From Thermasporomyces composti (GTDB lineage Bacteria; Actinomycetota; Actinomycetes; Propionibacteriales; Actinopolymorphaceae), in contig NZ_QTUC01000001.1 of assembly GCF_003386795.1 (NCBI RefSeq), forward strand, positions 186,001-250,000: a DNA stretch of 64,000 bases. Direction: 5' to 3'. The position numbers and the translations under genes are program-made. The notes under the pieces were generated by a model. That model had not been told where the DNA came from. It searched no databases and saw only the letters and a list, made by a program, of their open reading frames with translations. This document shows, piece by piece, positions 55,446 to 63,798 of this stretch. How positions within the stretch are numbered: position 1 is the stretch's first letter; every line of letters begins with the position of its first letter.

Positions 55446-56725
55446 CGACGGACCAGGCGGAGGAAAGACTCCTGGACAAGGTCAACACCTACTCCCGCCC
55501 GTCCGATCTGCGGATCACCGACCTGCGGGTCGCCACGCTCGTCGGGGTGCCGTTCCGCTCGACGATCATCCGGATCGACACCAACCAAGGCATCTCCGGG
55601 TACGGCGAGGTTCGCGACGGCGCGAGCAAGACCTACGCGCTGATTCTGAAGAGCCGTCTGCTCGGGGAGAATCCCTGCAACGTCGACAAGCTGTTCCGCA
55701 AGATCAAGCAGTTCGGCTACCACGCTCGGCAGGCCGGCGGCGTGTGCGGGGTCGAGATGGCGCTCATGGACCTGGCGGGCAAGGCGTATGGCGTCCCTGC
55801 CTACGCGCTCGCCGGCGGCAAGTTCCGTGACCGGGTCTTGTGCTACGCCGACACGCCCCGGTCAGCCGATCCGACGGTGTTGGGCGAGCGACTGCTGGAG
55901 CGACGCCGACGCGGCTACAAGTTCCTCAAGATGGACGTCGGCATCGACCTCCTCTGGGACGTGCCGGGAGCACTCATCGCCCCGCCGGGCGCCCGGGAGT
56001 CGACGACGACCATGCACCCGTTCACCGGGATCCAGGTCACCGACAAGGGCGTGGAACTGCTGGCCGAGCACGTCGCGACGGTCCGGGAGATCGTCGGCTA
56101 TGACGTCCCGCTCGCCGTCGACCACGTGGGCCACATCGGCGTCAGCTCCTGTTTGCGTCTTGGGCGCGCGCTCGAGCCCTACACCCTCGCCTGGCTCGAG
56201 GACCTCATTCCCTGGCAGCTCACCGAGCAGTGGCGTGAGCTCACCACCGCGCTCACCACGCCAACCTGCACCGGTGAGGACATCTACCTCGCGGAGAACT
56301 TCCGGCCGCTGTTGGAGCGCCAGGCCGTCCGAATCATCCACCCCGATCCCGCCACCTCGGGCGGCATCCTGGAGACGAAGCGGATCGGTGACCTCGCGGA
56401 GGAGCATGGCGTGGCCATGGCCCTCCACATGGCGGGAACGCCGATCGCCACACTGGCCAGCGTCCACATCGCCGCGGCGACGAACAACTTCCTCGCGCTC
56501 GAGCACCACGCCGCCGACATCCCCTGGTGGAGCGACCTGGTGACCGGGCTTCCCCAGCCCCTCATCGAGGACGGGTACATCACGGTGCCCGACACCCCAG
56601 GGCTGGGGTTCGACGACATCAACGAGGAACTCTTCCGCGAACACCTCGACCCAGCCGACCCGACGTTCTTCGCGGACACCTCCGCGTGGGATGCCGAGAT
56701 CGTGCGGGATCGCCTCTGGAGCTGA
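55442..56725 (+). CDS. Mandelate racemase/muconate lactonising (enolase superfamily) enzyme
   Basis: 427 residues, probably an acid-sugar dehydratase. The N-terminal capping domain (LRITDLRVATLVGVPFRS) precedes the barrel. Metal ligands are Asp227 (AVDHVGH), Glu253 (WLEDLIPW) and Glu279 (CTGEDIY). General bases may be Lys163 in KMD and His329 (ALHMAGTP). Substrate cannot be assigned from motifs. The ATG overlaps the RraA stop (ATGA) with AAGGAG just upstream, so the two enzymes are probably made together. Confidence 0.9.
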   Translation: MTTDQAEERLLDKVNTYSRPSDLRITDLRVATLVGVPFRSTIIRIDTNQGISGYGEVRDGASKTYALILKSRLLGENPCNVDKLFRKIKQFGYHARQAGGVCGVEMALMDLAGKAYGVPAYALAGGKFRDRVLCYADTPRSADPTVLGERLLERRRRGYKFLKMDVGIDLLWDVPGALIAPPGARESTTTMHPFTGIQVTDKGVELLAEHVATVREIVGYDVPLAVDHVGHIGVSSCLRLGRALEPYTLAWLEDLIPWQLTEQWRELTTALTTPTCTGEDIYLAENFRPLLERQAVRIIHPDPATSGGILETKRIGDLAEEHGVAMALHMAGTPIATLASVHIAAATNNFLALEHHAADIPWWSDLVTGLPQPLIEDGYITVPDTPGLGFDDINEELFREHLDPADPTFFADTSAWDAEIVRDRLWS

Positions 56726-56756
56726 CGTCCCGCCTTCGACGCGGCGCTCGACGTGG

Positions 56757-57659
56757 CTAGGACTCGTCGTTCACGGTCTCGATGAGATGGCGCCGTTCCA
56801 GTCCGCGCGGCACGACAATGACCGGACAGCCCGCGTGGTGGAGAAGAGCCTGGCTGACCGAGCCCACGACCATCCCGGTGAACCCGCCTCGGCCTCGGGT
56901 TCCGACGACCACCAGGCTCGCCTGCTGTGACAGGTCGAGCAGGACACCCGCCGGGTGTCCGGTCAGGACACGTTCCTCGATCGCCACCTCCGGGTGACGC
57001 CTCCGGCATCCGGCCACGGCCTGGCGAATCGCTTTGTGTCCAGACGGCGTGCCTCGAAGTCGGGCTCGAACGCGCGCGCCAGGACCTGGCCTCCGGACGT
57101 GGGTGACGAGGAGGCGGCACCCGCGAACCGCCGCCTCACGTGCCCCGACCTCGACCACGTCCGTGCTCAGCGATGACCCGTCGACACCGACGACCACGGG
57201 CCGAGAGGTGCGTTCCGGCGCAGCCGTGCCACGAACCACCGCGACGGGCGCGTGTGAGCGAGCCACGAGGCCGACAGTCATCGAGCCGGCCAACATGTCG
57301 GCCACTGGGCCGAAGCCAGAGACCCCGACGACGACCAAGCTCGCTCGGCTGCTCTCGTTGACCAGCAACGACAGCGGTTGGTCGGTCACGATGGCCGTGC
57401 TGATCGGGACGGCTGGCGCCGCCGCTCGCGCCGCCTTCTCCGCCTCGGACGTCACCAGCTCGGCGAGGGCCCGTGGGGCCCCCTCGGCCGCCACCTCCCA
57501 GGTCAGGGGTGGGATGGTCGGCAGCTGCCAGGTGAAGGCATGCACGATCCGCAGGGGTACCTCGTGCAGGTCAGCTTCGAGGGCTGCCCACGTCACCGCG
57601 GCCAAGGCACCGCTGGACCCGTCAGTCCCGACCACCACCGGCCGGACGGCTGTCGACAT
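56757..57659 (-). CDS. Universal stress protein with two USP domains
   Basis: 300 residues, two tandem UspA domains (~5-147 and ~153-290). Both keep the ATP-binding pattern G-x2-G-x9-GS: GVSGFGPVADMLAGS and GTRGRGGFTGMVVGS. ATG 57659 follows GGAAGGAGGG. These proteins are usually induced by hypoxia or stationary phase in actinobacteria. It lies beside a CBS-domain gene on the same strand, a common pairing in stress regulons. Confidence 0.93.
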   Translation of the reverse strand: MSTAVRPVVVGTDGSSGALAAVTWAALEADLHEVPLRIVHAFTWQLPTIPPLTWEVAAEGAPRALAELVTSEAEKAARAAAPAVPISTAIVTDQPLSLLVNESSRASLVVVGVSGFGPVADMLAGSMTVGLVARSHAPVAVVRGTAAPERTSRPVVVGVDGSSLSTDVVEVGAREAAVRGCRLLVTHVRRPGPGARVRARLRGTPSGHKAIRQAVAGCRRRHPEVAIEERVLTGHPAGVLLDLSQQASLVVVGTRGRGGFTGMVVGSVSQALLHHAGCPVIVVPRGLERRHLIETVNDES

Positions 57660-57703
57660 CCGCCCTCCTTCCGTCGAACACCGTCTCCGGCGTGCGTCGC
57701 GCG

Positions 57704-58360
57704 TTAGCAGTTCTCCATCAGGACCTGCACGACGTCCCGGATCGAGACGACACCGACGACGGCGTCCTGCACGCGAACCGGGATGTGCCGGACCTCGGCC
57801 TCCCGCATCATCGCCGCGACATCGCGGATCGAGTCGGTGGGCTGCGCCCACACCGTGGTGGCGCCCACCAGGTTGAGCGCTTCCACCTGGTCCGGGTCGC
57901 TCCCGCCGGCGACGGCGTGGACGACGTCGCGCTCGGAGATCATGCCGAGCGGAGTCTCGTCGTCCATCACGACGAGCGCACCGACGGCGGCGTCGGCCAA
58001 GGACACCGCCACCGTGCGGAGCGAGTCACGCGCCTCCACCGTGGCGACCGGGCTGCTCATGATGCGCTCGACGGGATCGTCCGGCCTCGTCCTCGAGACC
58101 GCGGGCGGGGTCGTCCTTCCCTCGGTGCCCTCCGCGGCCGATCCAGTCGTCGAGGCCGGCGGCTGCTCCCGCCGCGTCTGAGCAGGGATGATCGCGGCGT
58201 CCGGTCCCGGGTACAGCACGGACTCGCGACCGTCATCCCAGACGACCCGGTAGTGCTCGTGGTCACCGGCGCCGAGCACCTCGCGGACCGTTCCCTGCCG
58301 ATCGGGTCGGTCCACCGAACCGCTACGGACGACGATTCGATCTCCTACCACCGCGCGCAT
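57704..58360 (-). CDS. DUF1918 and CBS-pair protein
   Basis: 218 residues. Residues 1-60 form a DUF1918 SH3-like domain (MRAVVGDRIVV, YRVVWDDGRESVLYPGPDA). After a Pro/Thr-rich linker come two CBS motifs (PVERIMSSPVATVEARDSL, then GMISERDVVHAVAGG; and TVWAQPTDSIRDVAAMM, then GVVSIRDVVQVLMEN). CBS pairs bind adenine nucleotides and regulate partners. ATG 58360 has GAGG 5 nt upstream. It is upstream of and cotranscribed with the universal stress protein gene, probably. Confidence 0.9.
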   Translation of the reverse strand: MRAVVGDRIVVRSGSVDRPDRQGTVREVLGAGDHEHYRVVWDDGRESVLYPGPDAAIIPAQTRREQPPASTTGSAAEGTEGRTTPPAVSRTRPDDPVERIMSSPVATVEARDSLRTVAVSLADAAVGALVVMDDETPLGMISERDVVHAVAGGSDPDQVEALNLVGATTVWAQPTDSIRDVAAMMREAEVRHIPVRVQDAVVGVVSIRDVVQVLMENC

Positions 58361-58370
58361 GTCCACCTCA

Positions 58371-58400
58371 CCCTTGGCAAGGGCTCACCCCTGGCAAGGG
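58371..58400 (-). promoter_or_regulatory. Two palindromic units upstream of the CBS gene
   Basis: CCCTTGGCAAGGG (58371-58383, perfect arms with one central base) and CCCCTGGCAAGGG (58388-58400) are spaced 17 bp apart, starting 10 bp before the CBS-gene ATG. Their position suits an operator or a translational control hairpin pair. Confidence 0.5.
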
Positions 58401-58513
58401 TGCCCGGCCGCGGCGTCCCGCCGCGCGGCGAAGGTCCTCGCCAGACGGGTCGAATGGCTCTGGCGGGACGACCGAGCAGGAGGTGCGCGGCAGCGGTTCG
58501 GAGACGTCCGCGG

Positions 58514-59842
58514 TCAGGCGCGGTGCAACATCTCGGCGACGAGGAAGGCCAGCTCCAGCGACTGCGCGCGGTTGAGCCGTGGATCGCACACGGTCTCATA
58601 GCGCTGGGTCAGGTCGGCCTCCTCGAGGGCGTGCCCGCCGCCGACACACTCGGTGACGTCGTCCCCGGTGAGCTCGACGTGGAGGCCGCCGGGCACGGTC
58701 CCCAGCTCTCGGTGCACCTCGAAGAAGCCCGCGACCTCATCGAGGACGTCGTCGAAGCGACGCGTCTTGTACCCCGTGGGCGTCTCGAAGGTATTGCCGT
58801 GCATCGGGTCGCAGACCCACGCGACCGTCGCGCCGCTGGCGGTGACCTTCTCGACGAGCTCGGGCAGCACGTCGCGGATCTTGTCCGCGCCCATCCGGGT
58901 GATGAACGTCAACCGCCCGGGCTCACGGTCGGGATCGAGCGCCTCGATCAGCGCGAGGGCGTCCTCCGCGGTCGCCGTCGGGCCGAGCTTGACGCCGATC
59001 GGGTTCCGGATGTGCCGAGCGAACTCGACGTGGGCGCCGTCGAGCTGACGGGTGCGCTCCCCGATCCACAGGAAGTGGCCCGAGGTGTCGTAGGGCAGGC
59101 CGGTCCGCGAGTCGATCCGGGTGAGCGCGGCCTCGTAGTCGAGCAGCAGGGCCTCGTGGCTGGCGTAGAAGTCGACCGTGCGGAACTCCGCCGGGTCGGC
59201 GCCGCACGCGTGCATGAACGCGATCGCCCGGTCGATGTCACGGGCCATGCGCTCGTACCGCTCCCCCACCGGGCTGTTGCGGACGAAGTCGGTGTTCCAC
59301 GCGTGCACCTGACGCAAGTCGGCCTCGCCGCCCACGCAGAACGCCCGCGCCAGGTTGAGCGTGGCGGCCGACGCGTGGTAGGTGCGCACCAGCCGCCTCG
59401 GGTCGGGCACCCGCGCCTCCGGCGTGAACTCGAAGCCGTTGACGGCATCGCCGCGGTAGACAGGGAGCTCGACGCCATTGCGCACCTCGGTCGGCTTCGA
59501 CCGTGGCTTGGCGTACTGCCCGGCGATCCGCCCCACCTTCACCACCGGCATGCTCGCGGCGTAGGTGAGGACCACGGACATCTGCAAGATCGTCCGCAGC
59601 TTGTTGCGCAGCGGGTCGGCGCCCACGCCGTCGAAGGTCTCGGCGCAGTCGCCGCCTTGGAGGAGGAACGCCTTGCCCGCGGCGACGTCGGCGATGCGCG
59701 CCTTCAGCGCGTCACACTCGCCGGCGAACACCAGCGGAGGGAACGTTCGAAGCTCCGCGACCGCGGCCTCGAGCGCGGCGGGGTCGGGCCAGTCCGGCTG
59801 CTGAGCCGCCGGCCTGGCCCGCCACGAGTTCAGATCAGTCAC
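58514..59842 (-). CDS. aroG: Class II 3-deoxy-7-phosphoheptulonate (DAHP) synthase
   Basis: Condenses PEP and erythrose-4-phosphate, the first step of the shikimate pathway. 442 residues of the plant-like class II family: FLLQGGDCAETF (metal Cys), PVVKVGRIAGQYAKPRS, RTYHASAATLN, FYASHEALLLDYE, TRMGADKIRDVLP, WVCDPMHGNT and HVELTGDDVTECVGG. All expected metal and phosphate ligands appear intact, unlike the homologue at 52.3 kb. It lies 16 bp downstream of the phosphofructokinase gene. Confidence 0.97.
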   Translation of the reverse strand: MTDLNSWRARPAAQQPDWPDPAALEAAVAELRTFPPLVFAGECDALKARIADVAAGKAFLLQGGDCAETFDGVGADPLRNKLRTILQMSVVLTYAASMPVVKVGRIAGQYAKPRSKPTEVRNGVELPVYRGDAVNGFEFTPEARVPDPRRLVRTYHASAATLNLARAFCVGGEADLRQVHAWNTDFVRNSPVGERYERMARDIDRAIAFMHACGADPAEFRTVDFYASHEALLLDYEAALTRIDSRTGLPYDTSGHFLWIGERTRQLDGAHVEFARHIRNPIGVKLGPTATAEDALALIEALDPDREPGRLTFITRMGADKIRDVLPELVEKVTASGATVAWVCDPMHGNTFETPTGYKTRRFDDVLDEVAGFFEVHRELGTVPGGLHVELTGDDVTECVGGGHALEEADLTQRYETVCDPRLNRAQSLELAFLVAEMLHRA

Positions 59843-59858
59843 GAGTCGCAGATGACGG

Positions 59859-60884
59859 TCAGCCGAAGAAGACCTCGGCCTCGGCGTACAGCTCCGGCGT
59901 CACGAGCTTGAGCTCCTTGGTGGCGTCCGTGAGCGGAACGCGCACGATGTCGGTGCCTCGCAGCGCCACCATCATGCCGAAGTCCCCGTCGTGAACGGCC
60001 TCGATCGCGTGCAGGCCGAAGCGGGTCGCCAGCCACCGGTCGAACGCCGTCGGGGTACCGCCGCGCTGCACGTGTCCGAGCACGACGGCGCGCGCCTCCT
60101 TCCCGGTGCGCTTCTCCAGCTCCTTGGCGACCATGTCACCGATGCCGCCGAGCCGGACGTGTCCGAAGGCGTCGCGCTCGTCGCTCTGCAGCGAGTGGGT
60201 GCCCTCCTTCGGCACCGCCCCCTCGGCGACGACGACGATCGGCGAGTAGTTGGTGCGGAAGCGGCTCTCGACGTACTCGACGACCTTGTCCATGTCGAAG
60301 GGCCGCTCGGGGATGAGGATGACGTTGGCGCCACCGGCGAGTCCGGCGTGCAGCGCGATCCAACCGGCGTGCCGCCCCATGACCTCGACCACCATGATCC
60401 GGTGGTGGGACTCCGCCGTCGTGTGGAGACGGTCGATCGCCTCCGTGGCGATGTTGACGGCCGTGTCGAAGCCGAACGTGAAGTCGGTCGCGCCGAGGTC
60501 GTTGTCGATCGTCTTGGGCACGCCGACGACCTTGACGTCCAGCTCGGAGAGCTTCGTCGCGACGCCGAGGGTGTCTTCACCGCCGATCGCGACGAGTGCG
60601 TCGACACCGTTCGCGGCGAGGTTCTCCTTGATCCGCTCCACGCCGTTCTCGATCTTGAACGGGTTGGTGCGGGACGAACCGAGGATGGTGCCGCCGCGCG
60701 GGAGGATGCCCCGGACCTGTGGAATGCCCAGCTCGCAGGTGATGTTCTCCAGCGGTCCGCGCCACCCGTCGCGGAAGCCGACGAACTCGTAGCCGTACTC
60801 GCTGACACCTTTGCGAACAACAGCCCGAATGACAGCGTTCAGGCCAGGGCAGTCGCCACCACCGGTGAGGACACCAACGCGCAT
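59859..60884 (-). CDS. pfkA: 6-phosphofructokinase with pyrophosphate-type active-site residues
   Basis: Phosphorylates fructose-6-phosphate. 341 residues with GVLTGGGDCPGLNAVIR, PKTIDNDL, TEAIDRLHTTAESHHRIMVV, EVMGRHAGWIAL and HVQRGGTPTAFDR. In E. coli numbering Asp104 (GGED) and Lys124 (VPKT) are the residues found in PPi-dependent enzymes; ATP enzymes have Gly at both. PPi use is therefore possible, but some actinobacterial relatives with similar sequence use ATP. ATG 60884 follows AAAGGGA. A TAGGCT -10 lies at 60932-60927. Confidence 0.93.
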   Translation of the reverse strand: MRVGVLTGGGDCPGLNAVIRAVVRKGVSEYGYEFVGFRDGWRGPLENITCELGIPQVRGILPRGGTILGSSRTNPFKIENGVERIKENLAANGVDALVAIGGEDTLGVATKLSELDVKVVGVPKTIDNDLGATDFTFGFDTAVNIATEAIDRLHTTAESHHRIMVVEVMGRHAGWIALHAGLAGGANVILIPERPFDMDKVVEYVESRFRTNYSPIVVVAEGAVPKEGTHSLQSDERDAFGHVRLGGIGDMVAKELEKRTGKEARAVVLGHVQRGGTPTAFDRWLATRFGLHAIEAVHDGDFGMMVALRGTDIVRVPLTDATKELKLVTPELYAEAEVFFG

Positions 60885-60949
60885 GACAGTCCCTTTCACA
60901 AGGCTGCGCAAGAACAGGTCGTGTCGAGCCTAGTCGGGCCGCTTCGGGC

Positions 60950-61627
60950 TCATGAGCCCGGGCCGTCGCCGGTGTCGTCGTCGAGACCGGCCTGGAGAGC
61001 GTATCGAACCAGCTCGACACGGTTGTGCAACTGGAGCTTGCGCAGGGTGTTCTGGACGTGGTTCTGGACGGTCCGATGCGACAGCACGAGGCGCTCGGCG
61101 ATGTCCTTGTAGCTGAGGCCCTTCGCGACCAGTCGGAGCACCTCGGTCTCCCGCTCGGTGAGCCGTGGGGCCGCGGGCTCGGCGTTCCGCGCGGAGCCGT
61201 CACCGGCCGACAGTCGGCGGAACTCTCCCAGCACCAGCCCCGCCAGGCCGGGAGTGAAGACGGCGTCACCTTCCGCGGTGCGGCGCACCGCCTCGAGGAA
61301 CTCCTCTCGCGTCGCGGACTTCACCAGGTACCCGGACGCGCCCGCCTTGACCGCCGCGAGCACATCGGCCTGCTCCCCGCTGGCAGACAGGATGAGCACC
61401 CGCACACCCGGGTCGGCCGCGACGAGCCGACGCGTCACCTCGACCCCGCCGAGCCCGGGGATCTGCAGGTCGAGGACCACCACCTGAGGACGAGTGGCCT
61501 GGGCACGGCGGAGCGCCTCCTCACTGGTGGCGGCCTCGGCGACGACCTCGAACCCCGCCTCGCGCAGGTCGCGGGCCACGGCGTCACGCCACATCGGATG
61601 ATCGTCGACGACCATCACGCGGATCAT
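60950..61627 (-). CDS. NarL/LuxR-family response regulator (MacR-like)
   Basis: 225 residues. Receiver domain with DD at 8-9, phospho-acceptor Asp53 (VVVLDLQIPG) and Lys104 region (GYLVKSATREEF). The LuxR-type helix-turn-helix is LTERETEVLRLVAKGLSYKD and RLVLSHRTVQNHVQ near the C-terminus. It lies 10 bp after its sensor kinase. Linker residues 140-155 are Gly/Ser/Ala-rich. Confidence 0.95.
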   Translation of the reverse strand: MIRVMVVDDHPMWRDAVARDLREAGFEVVAEAATSEEALRRAQATRPQVVVLDLQIPGLGGVEVTRRLVAADPGVRVLILSASGEQADVLAAVKAGASGYLVKSATREEFLEAVRRTAEGDAVFTPGLAGLVLGEFRRLSAGDGSARNAEPAAPRLTERETEVLRLVAKGLSYKDIAERLVLSHRTVQNHVQNTLRKLQLHNRVELVRYALQAGLDDDTGDGPGS

Positions 61628-61637
61628 GCCGCTGACC

Positions 61638-62819
61638 CTACGCGGGTTCGTGCCGTCGACGACGGGTTACCTCAGGATGCGGAACGACGAGCTCCCATTC
61701 CGTGCCTTTCCCCGGCGCGGTGGTGAGGGTGGCGCTCCCTCCGAGGTCAGCGAGCCGACCGACGATGGAGCGGCTCACTCCCATCCGCCCGGCGGCCTCG
61801 GCCTCCTCCAGGCGTCCGGGTGGAATGCCGGGGCCGTCGTCGCGCAGGCTCACGACGATGCGGTCGTCGTCGTGCTCCAGGAGCACGTACGCCTTGGCTC
61901 CCGGGGCATGGCGCTCGACGTTGTCCAGGCCGGCTCGGACGGCGGCGACGAGCTCCTCGGCCAGGGACGCCGGGACCAGCACCGGCTCAGCCGGCGTCGC
62001 CACCATGACGTCGCCGGTCCCGAGGCTGGCGAGCCGCTGGGCGAGGTCAACCTGTCCCCCGGCGGAGTCGGTCGCCTCCGACTGTCCGCGGATGAGATTC
62101 CGCAGCAGCTGCTCCTGCTCCCCCGCCGCCCGCGCCAGCTCGGCCGTCTCGCCACCGATCTCCATACCGCGCCGCTGGACGTAGGCGAGCACTTGCAGGA
62201 CGCCGTCGTGGACGGCTCGCGCCAGCCGCTCCCGCTCGGCGGTGCGGGCCGCGAGCTCGGTGGCGCGTGCCCGCTCGGCCGCCGCGGCTCGCACGTGCAG
62301 CGAGGTGTAGCCGACGACCGCCGCGGCGAGCAGCAGGAGGAACATGTTGCTCACCGTGGTCGCGGTGATGATGGCGCGGGTGCCGAGGTCCACCGGCACG
62401 ATGACGAGTCCGGCGAGCACTCCCCCGACCCAGCCACGGTGGATGGCCCAGGCCAGGACGGGCGCGGTCACCCAGTAGGTCGGGAGGGTGAAGTCGTGTC
62501 GGGCCAGCATCTCGTCGCTCAAGACGTACGGCGTCACGAGCAGGGCGCCGACGGCCACGCCCAGGTCGGCGGCGAGGAGGGGCCAACGGCGCCGCCGCGG
62601 CGCGTCGTACGCCCAGGTCACGACCAGCGTCCAGACCGCGATGACGGTGAGGACGAACCATCCGACGAGCGGGTCGTCGAAGCGCTGCCAACGGGCCAGG
62701 TTGATGGCCAGCGCGTAGGCGAGGAGGATGAACCGAAGGACCGCGAGGCCCTTCCACAGGGATCCGGTGGGGTCACCCCCACCCGTCACCTCAGCCGGCG
62801 CGTCGGACACCCGCGTCAC
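61638..62819 (-). CDS. MacS-family sensor histidine kinase
   Basis: 393 residues. Five or six N-terminal membrane segments (~25-175) form the sensor part, with no large extracytoplasmic domain. The HisKA_3 dimerisation motif ERLARAVHDGVLQVLAYVQR carries phospho-His204. The ATPase has N-box LDNVERHAPGAK, DDGPGIPPGRLEEA and the terminal GKGTEWELVVPHPE. It pairs with the downstream regulator. The pattern matches the MacRS pair of Streptomyces, which affects envelope and morphology; the signal is unknown. It overlaps the acyltransferase gene by 29 bp. Confidence 0.93.
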   Translation of the reverse strand: MTRVSDAPAEVTGGGDPTGSLWKGLAVLRFILLAYALAINLARWQRFDDPLVGWFVLTVIAVWTLVVTWAYDAPRRRRWPLLAADLGVAVGALLVTPYVLSDEMLARHDFTLPTYWVTAPVLAWAIHRGWVGGVLAGLVIVPVDLGTRAIITATTVSNMFLLLLAAAVVGYTSLHVRAAAAERARATELAARTAERERLARAVHDGVLQVLAYVQRRGMEIGGETAELARAAGEQEQLLRNLIRGQSEATDSAGGQVDLAQRLASLGTGDVMVATPAEPVLVPASLAEELVAAVRAGLDNVERHAPGAKAYVLLEHDDDRIVVSLRDDGPGIPPGRLEEAEAAGRMGVSRSIVGRLADLGGSATLTTAPGKGTEWELVVPHPEVTRRRRHEPA

Positions 62820-63621
62820 TGGCGACGCCCCCCGAGCCAGCGCGGTCCGCGCCGCCGTCCGGCGCCGCGGAAGGCCGAGACGAGTCGCTGCCCTGACCGG
62901 CTGCCTGCTTCTTGGCCCGAGCGAGCTCTTCCTTGGCGCGCTGGGCGTACATGTCCACGTACTCCTGACCGGACAGCTCCATCACCTCGTACATGATCTC
63001 GTCGGTGATGGACCGGAGCACGTACCGGTCGTCCTCCATGCCCTCGTACCGGGAGAAGTCGAGCGGCTTACCGATCCGAACACCGGGCCGCATGATCTTC
63101 GGGAGGGCCTTCCCCGGAGGCTGCATCTTGTCGGTGCCGATCATGGCGACCGGCAGGACCGGGGCCCCGGACGCGAGCGCCAGTCGCGCCACACCGGTCT
63201 TGCCCTTGTACAACCGGCCGTCGGGCGATCGGGTGCCCTCGGGGTAGATCCCGAACAGCTCACCCCGCTGCAGCAGGCGAAGACCGGCCTCGAGGGCGAT
63301 CTGGCTGGCCCGTCCGCCGGAACGGTCCATGGGCACCTGACCGACACCGCGGAAGAACAGCGCAGTCAGTCGGCCCTTGATGCCGACGCCGGTGAAGTAC
63401 TCAATCTTGGCCGGGAACGTGATGCGGCGAGGCACCACGAGCGGGAGGAAGATGGAGTCGGAGAAGGACAGGTGGTTGCTCGCAAGGATGGCCGGGCCCT
63501 CCTTGGGAACGTTCTCCAGGCCCTCCACCCAGGGCCGGTAGATCGCCTTGAGCAGCGGCCCCAGGGCGAAGACCTTGAGGAACCAGTAGAGCAAGTCCCA
63601 CCTCCGTCTCCTGTCCGGCAC
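62791..63621 (-). CDS. 1-acyl-sn-glycerol-3-phosphate acyltransferase family protein
   Basis: 276 residues of the PlsC family, which acylates lysophosphatidic acid in phospholipid synthesis. The H(X)4D motif is NHLSFSD; FPAKIEYFTGVG, GIYPEGTRSPDGRLYKGKTG and PVLPVAMIGTD follow. GTG 63621 was chosen because GGGAG lies 9 nt upstream and homologues start near DRRRRWDLLYWFLKV; the frame extends to GTG 63717. The last ~45 residues are a low-complexity Gly/Ala/Ser tail. Confidence 0.93.
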   Translation of the reverse strand: MPDRRRRWDLLYWFLKVFALGPLLKAIYRPWVEGLENVPKEGPAILASNHLSFSDSIFLPLVVPRRITFPAKIEYFTGVGIKGRLTALFFRGVGQVPMDRSGGRASQIALEAGLRLLQRGELFGIYPEGTRSPDGRLYKGKTGVARLALASGAPVLPVAMIGTDKMQPPGKALPKIMRPGVRIGKPLDFSRYEGMEDDRYVLRSITDEIMYEVMELSGQEYVDMYAQRAKEELARAKKQAAGQGSDSSRPSAAPDGGADRAGSGGVASDAGVRRAG

Positions 63622-63798
63622 ATTAGGACGCTCCCGATCCGAGGGCAACGCCGGCACCGCGGTCGGCGCGCGAAAGATCTTCGGGAACACCCCCACGGAC
63701 CGCGCTGGCCCGGTCACGATGGAGGTCGACCGGCCCGGTACCCTCGCTGTCCGTCATCGCGTGATGCGTCATCGCGCGACGTCTGGAGGAGCGTGCCC

